A DNA stretch of 64,000 bases from Ptychodera flava (GCF_041260155.1 NC_091928.1:41233388-41297387), one strand, 5' to 3'; counted from the first letter of the stretch, positions 1 through 13,100 are shown. Made by a program: numbers and translations. Notes: generated from the letters alone by a model not told the origin.

Positions 1-135
1 CGCTAGTTCCAAACTTTGCACGGTGACTCTGATTTTTATTGTTGGTTGGTAAGACAGTGGTTGAAAGTTTCATTCAGGAAAGTTTCAGCAAAAGTTGAAG
101 TCTTTCATTTTCGAGGCGCATACTACCTCAATCGG
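1..135 (+). repeat. Dispersed repeat F, 3' part (copy 1)
   Basis: The segment from 'tttgcacggtgact' through 'gtctttcattttcgaggcg' is recognisably the same as stretches near 21.88-21.99 kb and 48.67-48.77 kb. The copy is cut by the left edge of the window. No terminal repeats or coding capacity are visible, so the class is unknown. Confidence 0.6.
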
Positions 136-1098
136 TAATTCTGCATGTTTGATGATTTTTTTATCATTTTTACCAAAAGGACTTAACAGAAAAAGGGAAA
201 AGATAAAGATATTTACTACAATAAGGATATTGTGCGGTGAAAGCCATTTTGCATTTTCATCTCAGCTAATTGGTATTCTTGCACTTTTAACGAACTTAAA
301 CTGGAAGGACTTGGATAAGTTCAAGGAAGTTACTATGTACATGTATATTAAAGATACAAAAATTAAAAAAAAACCATTTTCAGATCAGTTTATTTGTAAT
401 TTGCATACTTAATGAACTTTCCAAATTAGTGAAACTGGAAGGACTTGACAAAAGGTGATGACAGTGATATGTATATTGATGATACAATTGTATAAAAGTA
501 GTGAAGGACATTTTGCATTTTAAGACTCATTTATTTGCATGTTTAATGAGCTTTCTCAATTTGGCGTGCTGGTGCCCTTGGCCTGGCCAGTGTTGGATTA
601 AAAATCCAAAAGTACACTGATGCATTTAAAAATGAATCAATTTAAGGAATATGGCTAGCTCTACAACCTGTTGATAACAAGTAGTGTCGAACATCTGGGA
701 GCAGAAGTGCGCAATACGTGTTTATTTTTCCGTGCGTACATCCCTAATAAATATGTGGCTAAATGATAATGTTGGGGAACTTGAAAAATTTTGATCATAA
801 AGAGGGGGCTTGACATTTTTCGAGAAAATTCAATCGCGATTCCTCCAGCCCCCCCCCCCCCCCCAATTATTTCTGAACGCAGACTTATTTCAACTTCATA
901 AAGTTATGACGATGTTGCCTGTGATGTTTTTCATAACACTTTTACTGAAGTTGCAAATTCGTTGCTGTAATGATAGAGAAAATGTCAATTTACAAACAAC
1001 TGCAACATATGTTTGCGGCATGTGAAAGCTCGGATAGCAACGGACCAAGCAGGGCTCCCTAAGTAACAAACCCGATGTGTATATACACGTCCACCGAT
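136..1098. other. Non-coding stretch upstream of the TRIM gene
   Basis: AT-rich sequence with a 16-base run of C at about 849-864. The open frames here start at non-ATG codons or have AT-rich composition and resemble nothing known. I see no gene in it. Confidence 0.5.
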
Positions 1099-1125
1099 TG
1101 AGTGACGTATAATATATAACTAGGG
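1099..1125 (+). promoter_or_regulatory. Probable TATA promoter of the TRIM gene
   Basis: A TATA-like run (tataatatataac, about 1108-1120) lies roughly 90 bases before the ATG at 1206, with a half-CRE TGACGTA just in front. The spacing would allow a short unspliced 5' UTR, which fits the single-exon gene. The call rests on motif and position only. Confidence 0.35.
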
Positions 1126-1205
1126 GGCTTTATTTGTTACCAACTTAAAGATTTCAATGTGAACCTCGGAGTTAAGTGTTCTTTTTAACCTCGCCTACCT
1201 ACAAT

Positions 1206-3419
1206 ATGGCAGCGACTCCTGAAATTAGATTTCTGGAAGAAATCGGAGAAGATTTCCTTTGCTGCACTATCTGTCTGGAAAAGTTCAAGTCTCCTAAAAT
1301 CCTACCATGTCTGCATACATTCTGCGAGTCGTGCTTAGTCACGTTGGTTGAGAAGGCAGGAAGGCTAAACTGTCCTGAATGTAGACAGCCACACCAGATC
1401 CCTGTTGGAGGAGTGCCAGCTATCAAAGGCAACTTCTTTATGAAGAACATGGTTGCCATCTTCAAGCAACGACTGGAGTCTGTGCAGGGAGCTGAGATCA
1501 AGTGCGAAGGTTGCGAAGAGAATACAGCCTCTCACAGATGTATGGAGTGCAAACAATATTTCTGTAGTAGTTGTACTAAGGTTCATACAAAGGTATCGCA
1601 AACTCGGACACATAAGCTCATGACAATTGAAGAATATAAAACAACAAAGTCAACAAGCCTCGGAGCGATAGAAGTGGTGGAATATTGCAGTATTCACGCC
1701 GAGAACAAAATTGAATTCTTTTGTGAGACCTGTAAGGTACCTGTCTGTACAAACTGCACTATTGTCAAACATCGCATACCAGAACATCTTCACAGAGACT
1801 TGAAAGATGCAGCAGATGAGTATCTTACAGAATTGAAAGCCATGGTTGACGAACTAAAAGTGAAAGAACAGGAAGCTGAAAAGAACAAAATCCTGGCCCA
1901 GCAGATACGTAGCTATCTTACAGAGCAGTGCAGCAGACAAGAACAAAAGGTGAGAATGAAAACAGCAGAAATCATTGAGAAAATAAGAAGAGAAGAACAG
2001 AGATTGATAGCCATGCTGAACAGCAATTACATGATGAAACTGAAAAATGCAGTAGCTGACATTGATGAGATGGAATTACAACATGGTAACATTAAGAGTG
2101 CATGCAGTTTCATAGAGACTCTGATGCATCATGGGAATGCTGTTCAACTTCTCTCAACAAAGAGCGATGTATGTAATCGTATTGAGCAGCTTATTACCAT
2201 GGAAACTGAACCAAAGACACAACACGATGAAGTGGTATTCGCTGGTAGTGACGACTTTAATGAACAGGGAATTCTGGGAATTCTCCAGTCTGAAGTTTGT
2301 GTTTCAAAGTGTACAGTAGAAAACATTCCAAAGCAGCTCTTCAAAGGTGACTCTGCAGACCTACTGATCACAACCAGAGATTCCACAGGAAATCAGGTCA
2401 TCCCAATACAACCAGTGAAAGCCAAGATACAAAAACCTGATGCATCATGGGAAGACATCAATGCGTCAGATAACAGAGATGGTACCCACAGAGTTAGAGT
2501 GTTTGGACAAATTGATGGTGACTACCAAATTAACATTACGATAGCTGGCCAACCAATTCAGTGCTGTCCTGTCATCGTATCTGTTGTTAAAGGATTGATG
2601 AAGACTATCGGCAGTAGAGGAAGTGGTGTTGGACAGTATATCACTCCCTATGGTGTGGCCATCAACAGAGACAGAGACATAGTCATCACAGACCATGACA
2701 ACAGCAGATTACAAATAACAAACAAAGAGGGCAGATGTAAGAAAATCTTTAAAAGTAAAGAATTTGAGAATCCTTTCTCTCCTCGTGGCATAACATTATC
2801 AAGTAATAATATATACTCGACAGATGATATTAACAAGGAAGTAATCGTCAGTGATGAATATGGAGTTTTTATCAGAAGCTTTGGACAAAACGAGTTGGAA
2901 AATCCACGAGATATAGCTCTGAGCCCTGATGGCAATGCGTATGTGACGGATGGTAATTCTCATTGTGTCAGGGTTTACACACAACATGGCAAATACCTCA
3001 GGTCATTTGGGTCAAAGGGTGAAGGTCATGGGGAATTCAATGAGCCCTGGGGTATAGTAGTAGCATGTACTGGAATGGTCTTTGTAACTGACTGTGACAA
3101 CAAGCGTATCCAAGTCTTCAGTGCACATGACCAGTATTTATACTCCTTTGATTGTCAGGGTGAGGATGGTCAGTTGAGATGCCCGTTTGGGATATCAATT
3201 GAAAATGATAAATATGTATATGTTGTAGCTGGGAATGATACTTATGGAAATAGGGGATACCTTCTGAAGTTTGACAGTGGGGGAAAGTTTGTTTGTCGTA
3301 TTGATAGTGATCAGGACGGGCTGAACTGGCCTAATGGCATAGCACTGACAGATGATGTACCACCCAGAGTGATTGTGGCTGATACAAACAACCACTGTAT
3401 TAAACTGTTTGTACAATAA
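1206..3419 (+). CDS. Intronless TRIM-NHL protein (RING, two B-boxes, coiled coil, filamin repeat, NHL)
   Basis: Probable RING E3 ubiquitin ligase of 737 aa in one exon. The frame opens upstream at a GTG, but the first ATG (1206, MAATPEIRFLEEIGEDFLC) is the sensible start. Visible domains: a C3HC4 RING at residues 20-59 (CTIC...CLHTFCESC...CPEC), a B-box-like zinc module at 100-136, B-box 2 at 161-196, a Lys/Glu-rich coiled coil at about 200-320, a filamin/ABP280 repeat at about 370-465 (DGTHRVRVFGQIDGDYQI), then NHL beta-propeller repeats to the end (YGVAINRDRDIVITDHDNSR, PRDIALSPDGNAYVTD, PWGIVVACTGMVFVTDCDNK, PNGIALTDD). Order and length match TRIM2/TRIM3/TRIM71 relatives. In that family the NHL domain binds RNA or protein targets and RING transfers ubiquitin. 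The target here cannot be read from sequence. Intronless TRIM-NHL expansions are known in marine deuterostomes, so one-to-one orthology with a vertebrate gene is not implied. Confidence 0.94.
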   Translation: MAATPEIRFLEEIGEDFLCCTICLEKFKSPKILPCLHTFCESCLVTLVEKAGRLNCPECRQPHQIPVGGVPAIKGNFFMKNMVAIFKQRLESVQGAEIKCEGCEENTASHRCMECKQYFCSSCTKVHTKVSQTRTHKLMTIEEYKTTKSTSLGAIEVVEYCSIHAENKIEFFCETCKVPVCTNCTIVKHRIPEHLHRDLKDAADEYLTELKAMVDELKVKEQEAEKNKILAQQIRSYLTEQCSRQEQKVRMKTAEIIEKIRREEQRLIAMLNSNYMMKLKNAVADIDEMELQHGNIKSACSFIETLMHHGNAVQLLSTKSDVCNRIEQLITMETEPKTQHDEVVFAGSDDFNEQGILGILQSEVCVSKCTVENIPKQLFKGDSADLLITTRDSTGNQVIPIQPVKAKIQKPDASWEDINASDNRDGTHRVRVFGQIDGDYQINITIAGQPIQCCPVIVSVVKGLMKTIGSRGSGVGQYITPYGVAINRDRDIVITDHDNSRLQITNKEGRCKKIFKSKEFENPFSPRGITLSSNNIYSTDDINKEVIVSDEYGVFIRSFGQNELENPRDIALSPDGNAYVTDGNSHCVRVYTQHGKYLRSFGSKGEGHGEFNEPWGIVVACTGMVFVTDCDNKRIQVFSAHDQYLYSFDCQGEDGQLRCPFGISIENDKYVYVVAGNDTYGNRGYLLKFDSGGKFVCRIDSDQDGLNWPNGIALTDDVPPRVIVADTNNHCIKLFVQ

Positions 3420-4010
3420 TAACAAATTCATAAGATGGAGAACAGAATGCATCTGAAATCATTCACTGTTCAATGGTAAATGTAAAACAAATAATTGGAA
3501 AACTGAACAATATAAAATGGTTAAATCAGTGTGAATCAAATGATTGACTGTTACTTGAAAGTTTGTTTTATCCTCAGAATGAATGATTTGTTTGTGTATT
3601 CATGTAGGTTTAAAGTTTGATAATATTTGTCACTGCAAAATTTGTATCAAACTTGCATTGATGATAATTTCTTTCATAAAGATTGAAATTCTGGCAAAAT
3701 ATAGCTGCCCACTACTGACTGTGAAACTATAATCAGTCAATTTTTACAATTCACTGAATCCCTGTGTTGATATTCTTCAGAGCCCATCCCCTTTCTGATA
3801 TGTTGGACTTTATGAAATAAATGTGTGGGAACAACTCTGCAGGTTAATGTGTGCAGAGATGTTTAGTCAGTAAGTAAAGTGAAACTTGTTTCATTACAAT
3901 GAGGCCAGCAAAGTAAAGTTGTGTAGATTATTGTAGAGCAGTGACATGTACCTGTAGCGTACAATGGTAAATTGTTCCTTGTATAAACCAGTGCTCTGAA
4001 TAAACAGGCT
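3420..4010 (+). other. 3' UTR of the TRIM gene with two poly(A) signals
   Basis: AATAAA occurs at 3816-3821 and again at 3999-4004, the second followed by T/G-rich sequence. Both lie on the strand of the TRIM gene and either could end its mRNA. Confidence 0.5.
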
Positions 4011-4822
4011 GCTTACCTATCTTTTTAATCTGTATTATCAGTGATTTGTTTATGCTTTGCAGTACATTTTCTTCACCGCAGGACTGCTCATATGGTGCGT
4101 TTTATCCCTGACACTTGTATTTTGTAAATTTGCATATTCTTTTTTGTGTTCTGTACAGCGCACTGTGACGTATGTGTAGTGTTTTTCAAGAATTTTCAAT
4201 AATAATACTTAAGGAAGAGGTTGTCCTATTTGAACTGCGACTTTCTTATTGACAAACATTGCATTTTCCAAGAAATTGCGGATGAATGTCAAGCAAATGT
4301 GAAGCTAATTCAATATTTGGCGCTTGTTCATAGCATTCCAATCACTGCAGACTTTGCCAAATAATGTTTGGTTATGTCCCTTCGTTTACGGCTTCACCAC
4401 GGTCAGCAGTTTTAGTAGAGCTGCCATTCTAAAATTTTCGATAGGCTAAAGGATAATTGATATACCATAGCACATATAGCAACAGACCGACATTGTATGT
4501 GTCCTATATGTACGGTTGCAGACAGGACACCCACCTCACTTCTAAGACCAACCACGAAGGAAAAACAATCTTGATGGATTACTTGACAAGTATCAAATAT
4601 GATCCTTACATTTCACGCAAATGTTGATTTGTCAAAGCGGCCACTTTGGGACAGATTCAAAAGGATGTCCATTCTGATTATTTTAATCAGAAAACATTAC
4701 GACAGGCCAGGAGGGACAGGATATACAGCCAAAATTCATTATTTTTTCAAGTCACTTAAATGAAAAGAAAGCAGTCAACCAAACAGGTTGCCGTAGGCTA
4801 GAAAACAGATTGACTTTCCACA

Positions 4823-5047
4823 TTAACCATTTGAGCGCCGAAATCAATTTTGTCACCTTTACTACAAAATACACCCCAGGTAAATTTTTTCAGATTTTTG
4901 ACAAAATTTTGATTAAAAACTGTAGCCATCAAAATGTGATGTCTATTTGCGCCAAAATTATCATAACAAATACAGTAAAATTCATGAAAATTGGTAAAAT
5001 GTTGCAAGAAATTTTGGTGGGAAAAATTACAGCACTCAGAAGGTTAA
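4823..5047 (-). mobile_element. TTAA-flanked MITE, family A (copy 1)
   Basis: About 225 bases bounded by TTAACCATTTGAGCGC on the left and AGCACTCAGAAGGTTAA on the right, imperfect inverted copies of each other. Full-length relatives lie at 15.66, 25.97, 37.92 and 47.25 kb. TTAA target sites followed by CCC/GGG termini are typical of piggyBac-type elements. It is non-coding; short frames in it are accidental. Confidence 0.75.
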
Positions 5048-5250
5048 AAATCATAATTAACATACAGAAATACTGAAGCTATCCCTTGAGTATACTCCAA
5101 CACTCCAAATGAAAACAGCTGAGAATGAAATTCAAGTCAAAGATTTCCTGAAATACAGGCCCACTCTGCCTGAAAGAAACTAGGAAGAGTTTTCATAGCA
5201 AAATGATTGATTCACATATGCCATTGTGTGAAGTTATATGAATCTAACAG

Positions 5251-5489
5251 TTAAAGGGAAACTCATCAGGATTGCACCTGTGCAAGTTTCTTGTGTACAA
5301 TGTATTTTGTGCATGATATCTAGGTGCACCTCATCATCATAGCTGCAACATTTGAATTATACGATGTACATTATGACAGACATGTTTTAACTTTCAACAA
5401 TCACCATTGTACCTTAGATGCAGTGTTTACATTGGTTGTATGGGTCCCATATGACCTTTAACACAGTTCCGAAGACTGCATCCCTTTAA
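5251..5489 (+). mobile_element. TTAA-flanked MITE, family D (copy 1)
   Basis: Bounded by TTAAAGGGA and TCCCTTTAA. Inner terminal sequence is inverted-repeat-like, most clearly in the 61.18 kb copy. About 239 bases, non-coding, with relatives at 16.6 and 61.2 kb. Confidence 0.75.
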
Positions 5490-6136
5490 TAAAAGAAGTG
5501 TTTTCATTTTGATTTGATGATTCATGCATTTTGGCTCTGTACCTTTATACTCAGAATTGTCAATAAAGTTGGTTTGAATTAAACATAGGGCCAAAGTCCC
5601 TGAAGCTACTATAGACATGGATACAAAATTAAGTATTTCCTTACTGTATGAAATTATCTCACTAAGGTCATCCTACGGACAAGTAAACTAAATATTAAAG
5701 CTGTCTGACCAGCGGTTTTGAAAGAACAAGCAACTCAACAGTTGACAGAGCTCTGTTGAGTTATGTAGAGAATAACCTTTTGTGACACATGTATTGATGA
5801 AGAAGGTGGATATCTTTGATTAACATTGTGAGTTCTGTTTAATAAGTTGAGACTGTACATACTCAGAGAAAGCACACTGAAGAGACAAAGGTTTGAAACT
5901 TAAGAAGTTCAAGGTCATCAAAAGCATTATAAGGAATCATGTTACACTTTCATTGCACTGTTTACACAGATTGCATAATTGCTATAAATAGCACATGAGG
6001 AATCTTTATACAGCCCAGCTTTACCATAAAAACCCTATCACTTTGACCACTCTTTTAATTGACCACTCTATTTTTTTCCTCAAAAAGTAATTTTATTTTA
6101 TCCTTACCAAGTCAACCATAAATGGAAATTAGAACT

Positions 6137-6168
6137 TTCTCTATCTCTATCTCTATCTCTATCTCTAT
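6137..6168. repeat. (CTCTAT)n microsatellite
   Basis: About five uninterrupted copies of a six-base unit. Confidence 0.85.
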
Positions 6169-6569
6169 TGACTATTTTGAGCAATTTCTTTTAGATAACA
6201 TACAGGGCACAATAAATGACGGTTCAGAATATGTCAAAGTTGGGATTCAGGAAAGTTGCCTTTACATGTTTTAATCCTCCAAGATGGTAAGCATTTCACT
6301 ATGAACTGTCAAAAAAAGTTGAACTTTCTGATAATTCTACACTAAAATTATTTTGGCTTTGATGATTTCCTAATTAATTCAATTATTTAAAATCATATTA
6401 ATTATTTTTTTCTGGGTGAATGATAGGGTTTATACAGTACAAGAATTACATACAATGTAAGTCAAATTTTGACCAAAAATGAAAAAAAAAATTCCTTAAA
6501 AATACAGATTTGCATATTTCATCACAATTTGAACAAGTCTAAGTTGGGTTACCCCTAGGGACCTGTATA

Positions 6570-6890
6570 CCAAATAACAAAGCTGTCTGACCAGCGGTTA
6601 TGAAGAAGAAGATTTTTTACCAAAAACATCTTTTTTGGCATTAATTTGCCTATTTTCAACAATATCAAAAAATTAAAAAAAATAGTTTCTCAAAATCGTA
6701 TTTTTCATCTACACAACAAATATCAAATCAGTAAGTACTGCGGTTCTCAAGATATTTGAGTGGACGGACGCCTCACAAACGGACATACATACATACATAC
6801 ATACATACATACATACATACAGACTGACGACGGACGCCGGACGGATACCCATCCCAATAGCTTCTATAGACTATAGTCTATAGTAGCTAA
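6570..6890 (+). repeat. Dispersed repeat with (ACAT)n block and palindromic tail
   Basis: Runs from 'aaagctgtctgaccagcggtt' through a (CATA)n microsatellite (about 6783-6821) to a tail with the near-palindrome ctatagactatagtctatag at about 6864-6885. The opening segment is repeated near 5698-5717 (aaagctgtctgaccagcggt), so it is a mobile or amplified repeat. I cannot assign a class. Confidence 0.55.
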
Positions 6891-9835
6891 AAAGTAAATA
6901 TCACTGGAAATTCTGTTTTTCTGTGAAAACGAGCAGAAGAAACAAGCATACATAATGGTGGGATTTTTCCATGTTGAACTCTAGTATGGAAAAAGACAAG
7001 CAAAGACATGAATGAGCTGAAAATGTCTCTTTTTATTGTAAGTTACAAGGGAGTATGAAGGAGGCCAGTAGTTACAAAAAAAAGAGACTACAAAAATGAA
7101 TATCAAAGAATCTACAAAACGCTTTCAAAATCTATCCCTGGTATTTGAATGACACAAGACTCTTTGGCATGGCTTGGTATCTTTGGCTTTTACAAGTTGT
7201 ATTTTGTTATAAAATAGTACATTTGTACATAAAGGGAATAACTACCATCTATGAAAATCTGTACAAAATTAAAGAATTATTTATATTAATTGACGATGAT
7301 GATCTGTAGATAACAAATGAGAAGTTCTGCTGCATGAGAATGTATAAAAGATAGATAGATCATGCTGGCTGGTTTTTATGCTACACAGCTGAAGAACATT
7401 GGTATGTCTTTTAGTACTTTTTAGTGTAAAAAAAAACACTTCCTGTACTGAACAATTAAAACTGTCCCTTTCTGACAAAACTTTTCCAAAGGACAGCAAA
7501 CATCGTTGAAAGTGCACTTGCAAAACAAGTCCCCAAGATATAGAAATAGAACCTGCCAGTACATTGATTGGCAGGCGCGTTCCACTTTCCGGAGGGGGGT
7601 TTTTTGCAGTTGTAAACAGGTAAGCTGGTCTGTGTAACGAGGTTGCTTCTCACGGTTTTGTAAGGGTATTTTACAGAAAGATTTCATGGAAACTTTCCAT
7701 GGTGATCTTATGCAGTACACTTTGCTCCCAAGAAAAACAGGACTTATTAACAATGGAGGTTTTTATTCCCTGTGGTGATAGTCTACGTACAAGACAAATC
7801 TTATCTCTGGATTCTGAAAGACAGGTGGTAGCAAGAAGTTTACTAGTAAGTTCAAAGGTCACTAGAAGGTAACAAGAACAATACACACTTCAAGTCAGCT
7901 GTCAATCACATTGCCATGGTAACTTGCACTTTATACATTATGATCGTTCTAACATAAAAATACACCACTTGTCAAAATCAGCCCTTTTGAATAGTTTTGT
8001 CGGACAACAGTTTGACTTTTTATGATTTTCAAAAAATATCTCTCCCTTAGCGTGCTACATTACTGTAAAATTACTACATGCTTTGCAGAAGTTTCCTGGC
8101 CTCGGTTTCCCAACAAAAGAAAGTCGTGACGGCTTTTTTAGATGAAATGCGCTGGATATAATGCTTCAATAGAAGTAACAGTCGGTGTTCTAGAGAGTCT
8201 TTAAGCCTGGTAAGAGAAGAAGAAAACAAAAGTGAAATATTGATACATTACGGGAAAAAGAAAAGAAAGCAAGGATAATATTTTGGTTATTGACGACAAA
8301 AACAACAAAAAAGCCCGCAAAAATAAAAAAGAAAACTGCATATAATCAGCTTGCCTGAAAGAAACAAAACATTATTAGAAAAAAGTACCTGTCAGACATA
8401 ATTAAAGTTAACACTGAATTATTAAAGAAACAAAGGCATTGTACAGAAAAAAAGATTGTAAGACAGACAAAAAATTAGTATGTTAAGGGAAAGACAAAGG
8501 AAAGCTATCGATTGAGAAAATGAACTAGTGAATGAGAAGTCTTCAAATTATCCAAAATAGATCAAAGGTTTAGCCAGAAAATAAATGACAAAAAAATTGG
8601 AATACTAAAATACAAATTAATACACTCACTGTTAGATGCCTGACAGCAGACTACAGTGAAAAACTATTTTTTTCTGCATATTCTATGAAAGTGTAAATCA
8701 TAAAATTTTGTTGTACATGCAATATTGTCAGGTTTTACTATGACAGCGTTTTGATGTTGCCCACTTGAAGGAATATTTTAATGATTAATTAGAGACAGAC
8801 ATCAAGCTGTCACCTTTAGCTGTATTATTTCAACATAAAACACAACTTAATAGTTTTTTGAATTCACACAAATTATGATACAGAAATTTTTAAAGAATTC
8901 ACATTATGTAAATAAAACTTGGTACAGTTTGTCATATAGCTTAGAATAGGGACAATGCTGAATATCAAACACACCTCGTACAACCAACTCAGATTTGCAG
9001 TAATGTTATCCTATATACACTCAACTATATGTAGAGATAAAGTTCTAGAAAGCTATATGAGAACATCAGAGAGGCATAGAATTGAATTCAAGCTGGATAG
9101 AGACAGCATTGCAACATACCCTTGTACAAAAACTTGAGTATTTAAGAGGTTAGAAATCTGACAATATTCTACAGTTATATCTGGACAATCCTCAAAAACA
9201 GCCACACTGGAGACATGACTATGACAGAATGTGTGCAGTGTTCTGGTGACTAAGTTAATAAAAAAATTTAAAATCTGAAACTTCATTTTGAACTGGGGCT
9301 CAGGAGTACAGAACTGGAATACTGAGCAGTGATTATATGGATTAACCAAATGTTTAATGATGAGAATTTGTTTTCAACACATCAAAAAGCAGCAAGCACA
9401 GACAAAATGTTCTACAATTAAAAAGTTATCTTTTGTTTCCTTCACGTATCAAATTTTGTCGGACAGGTTTTTAGTAATAAGCACTCTATTGACAATATGT
9501 ATAATCTTTCATTCAAATCATTTTTTTCATCAGTGTGAAAAAAGTTTTAATGCCAGCCCTTAATGATACACTTCAAAATCTCTCTGACATCATACAGTGA
9601 GGCCAAAGTCAGTGATATTGTAGAACATTTTACCTGTGATATCTGCTGTATACTTACGGTTGTGTACACATGTTGGTTGGCAAGAAGTTTAGTCATTCTT
9701 GCTATTAAAGTTACTGAACGACACTGACAGGTATGTAACGATTGCTGCTCAGTAATTACTACATAGTGTCATTATGAGTTTGATTAGGTTGCTTATTTGT
9801 TTATGATGAGAAAATATTTAAACGATGAAAAAATC
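6891..9835 (-). other. Non-coding stretch, possibly distal 3' UTR of the minus troponin T-like gene
   Basis: No convincing gene. A minus-strand AATAAA at about 7032-7037 could serve a long 3' UTR of the gene ending at 10151, but a nearer tandem signal at 9836-9845 is more likely. Open frames here are short and A-rich. Confidence 0.35.
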
Positions 9836-9845
9836 TTTATTTATT
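9836..9845 (-). promoter_or_regulatory. Tandem poly(A) signal of the minus troponin T-like gene
   Basis: AATAAATAAA on the minus strand about 305 bases after the stop codon at 10151-10153. It is the first good poly(A) signal downstream of the gene. Confidence 0.5.
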
Positions 9846-10150
9846 GACTCGTATCCACTTAAGAGAGAAATGAGTGACATGCAGAATCGAGCAAGGAAAA
9901 AAAAACCCAAAAAGAACAACGAATCCAAAGAAATAGTTGTTCAACAGAAGCAACTCCAACACGAACAGATGACCGAAAATGAAACAAAAAAAAATCACTT
10001 CCGGAATGAAAAATTTACGTTGTCTGTTACATGAATGAATTCTCTGCAAGTCTGTTATACTGAAAAGCAAAAACGTTGCATTAAGTGAAAAAAAAATGTT
10101 GAAACCACTGCTACCTTGGAACATTCCATTCAAGCTTACACAATCGATTT

Positions 10151-13100
10151 CTAATTGTCGCCGGTGCTACCAAATTTCTCCAGTCTACCACTTACGTCAC
10201 CGCCCCTAATGACCGGTTTTTCTTTCGGAGTTGGGGGAGGTGGTTGCTGGCGTGGAGGGAAAAGAATTGGATGAAAAGACAAATGTCGGGTGTCAACCAG
10301 GAGAAATGTATTTACCTTAAATTGTTACCACAGAAGGTGAATCAGTGAGCGTCTGGTTTTTACTTCTGCAAATCATTAATGAAGAATGGTTGGTTATATG
10401 GAAAAGGAGATATCACACAATGCCATCGGCAAATGAAATGACGTAAATAAAAGCTATTAAATAATTAGTACACCAAATGAGGGTATAGTTGATACAAGTG
10501 TCTCATTGAGCGTGCTCAATACACTGACAATATAAGACTTACAAACTGCAGAAAGGTCATGGGGTCACTCGCGCCATTGTGGATGAGAAATTGCCACTGA
10601 TTCAATCAAGGCTCCCTTTGATATGATTATTTTACTGTAATACTGAAGTCTGGTATTTTCAGTTACATCACATCATGTGCACTGTACATATATGAATGGC
10701 ACCTTGTCAGTGACTCATGTTTGCTTAATTATTGCATGACTGACCCTGTGACCTCAAATGTCAACTTACGCACAAGTAGTGATTCCTGTATGGGAAAAAT
10801 ATTATTACAGGTGAACTGAGCACGCTCAATATACAGAATAAGGGAAAATTTTCTACACAGAAAAAAGCATGCTACCAACAGCTGGTCTGTCAATGTCTTC
10901 TCCAGGTAGAAAACAAAACTGCTACTAAAATTCATTAATCAAGTCAAATTGATCACGTGAAAAACAAAATTGTAAATGAAAATTCATCGCGGTTAAGCTC
11001 ATTATCTGTTGCTTCCAGAGCAGTACAAATATTAATTTAGCATGTAAAAATCCATCACTGTATCACTGCTAGAGCTTTCAAGACCTGGCCAACAATGTAC
11101 TGTCACTGTCATTCTATGGCTGCATGACTTCAGGGAACAGCCCTCAATTTACAGGGAATATTACTAGGCTAGCTTGGTCTGTGAATTATTGCACGGAAAA
11201 CTGCATGGGATGCCACTGGGGATTATATCGGCAAAAGTAAGTTGGATAAGGCACTATACGAAAGTTCTGTACTACTGTGGAACCCATGGATCTTTCATTA
11301 TTTATGTGTTGAGGTGAACTCCCCTTTTGACTTTACAAACAAATAAAATGTCAGTTTGGCTTTGAGATAGTTTGACTTTCATGTATAACATAAGGGGCAT
11401 GGTGGTATAGCTTTGAGATAGTTTGACTTTAATGTATAACATGGGCGGTATTGTGGTTCAGCTATGCGGATGTGTTGCTTGGTTTACATGTACAATAATC
11501 ATAATGTGAAAATACATTTTGGTCTAAACAACCTGATTTGGACAAATCAGATTTTATGTTTAAGGGTATCAATATACGACTTAATGATGAAACCAGTAAC
11601 ATGCCTAAAACTTAGATCTAAAACTGTGTTTTACTGAAACGTGACTGCATGTACGGACTATTGTTGTTCACTTTGATATTGAAAGACATAAACTTTTGCT
11701 CAACCCTTCTTTCAAAAGTCAACCTTAAACCATTCCTTCAAGTTCAAAAATAAAAGCCTGAGGTCACAGTGCAAACTTACTTGAGCTACAAATTGCCTAA
11801 AATTTATCAATATTTGAAACTGAACTGCAGCACTATCCTTGTGTTATCTCAACAACATTTTTAATTTTCACATGGATGTAGTGAGCTGAGACTCAGAAAA
11901 ATTAATTTACTCTACAAGCTTTGAGATATGTTCACACAAGCAGCATGCCAGCAAATACAGTGGTTTGCATTGAACTGTTGGCGATATGTGAAGTAGACAT
12001 ACCGGTACTGTAAAATTGAGGAGTTATTGCCATCACTGGCATACGTAATTATCATCTAGTGGTTATATCAGTCGATCACAAAGAATCAACTCTGTGAAAG
12101 TTGAAACATTGTCTGAATGGAGGTCTGACATATAGCCAAAATAATACCACCAGATATGCACAAACGAGGATTGCAAATGATGCTTTCTGACCGTTAGCAG
12201 GGTGTGTATGGATGTGTGATGTTGTTTTGACTATATGTGACCTCCTTCAAGACAATGTTCAACTTTCGGAAGAGTTGATTTCTTTGTTATTGACTGATAT
12301 TATCGCCTAGATGATAAATAGGCCTGACAGTGTTGGCAACTCCTCAATTCAGACAGTATGTCTAGTTCCCATATTTCCAACAGTTTGATGAAAATCACTG
12401 TAATCAATCATATTTCAAATCAATCACCGATGCCCCTTCACCAAAACGATAGGCCTGTATATTATTTCACACTTTTGTCATGCATTTCATAAAATTTAAA
12501 CACTGAAGAAAACGGACAAAAAAACAAGTAAATAAGGAGTTTGATAAATGTAAACAGCGGTGTTAAATTATATACTCTTCAGAAGGACAAGATCAAAGGT
12601 CAAAGGTCAGGAGGAGTGGGTTTGTACCTTGACGACACATAGGGATTTCTGACAGAAACTGAAATCATACTTTCTGTGACTCTGTTAATCTTCCTTTTCA
12701 TCAAAACCCATATTTAGAGAATTCCTTTTTCACGAATAAAACATTTATTTTTGGCATGTTACAGTTTACTTTGAAAGAATCTGAAGGTCAAATCTATTTC
12801 AATCCTGGTGTTGAGCAAATGCGGCAAATTCTAATAACTTGTAAACAATGGGCCTTATGACCACTACAGTATGAGATGGGTAAAATTGAACCTGTATGTA
12901 TCCCTAGGAAGTCTCCTGGAATGAGAACTAACTATAGAATGTTTCAATGAATACTGCTGAAGCATGAACAGTACTTTGCGCATATCATAAAGTCAGCATT
13001 GCGAGAAGACATATGATTGGTTTTTATGTTGATTGATATTTATTTATTTATTTATTTATTTTCTTTTTTTTGTGGGGGGGGGGGGGGGGTGCAAAATAAA

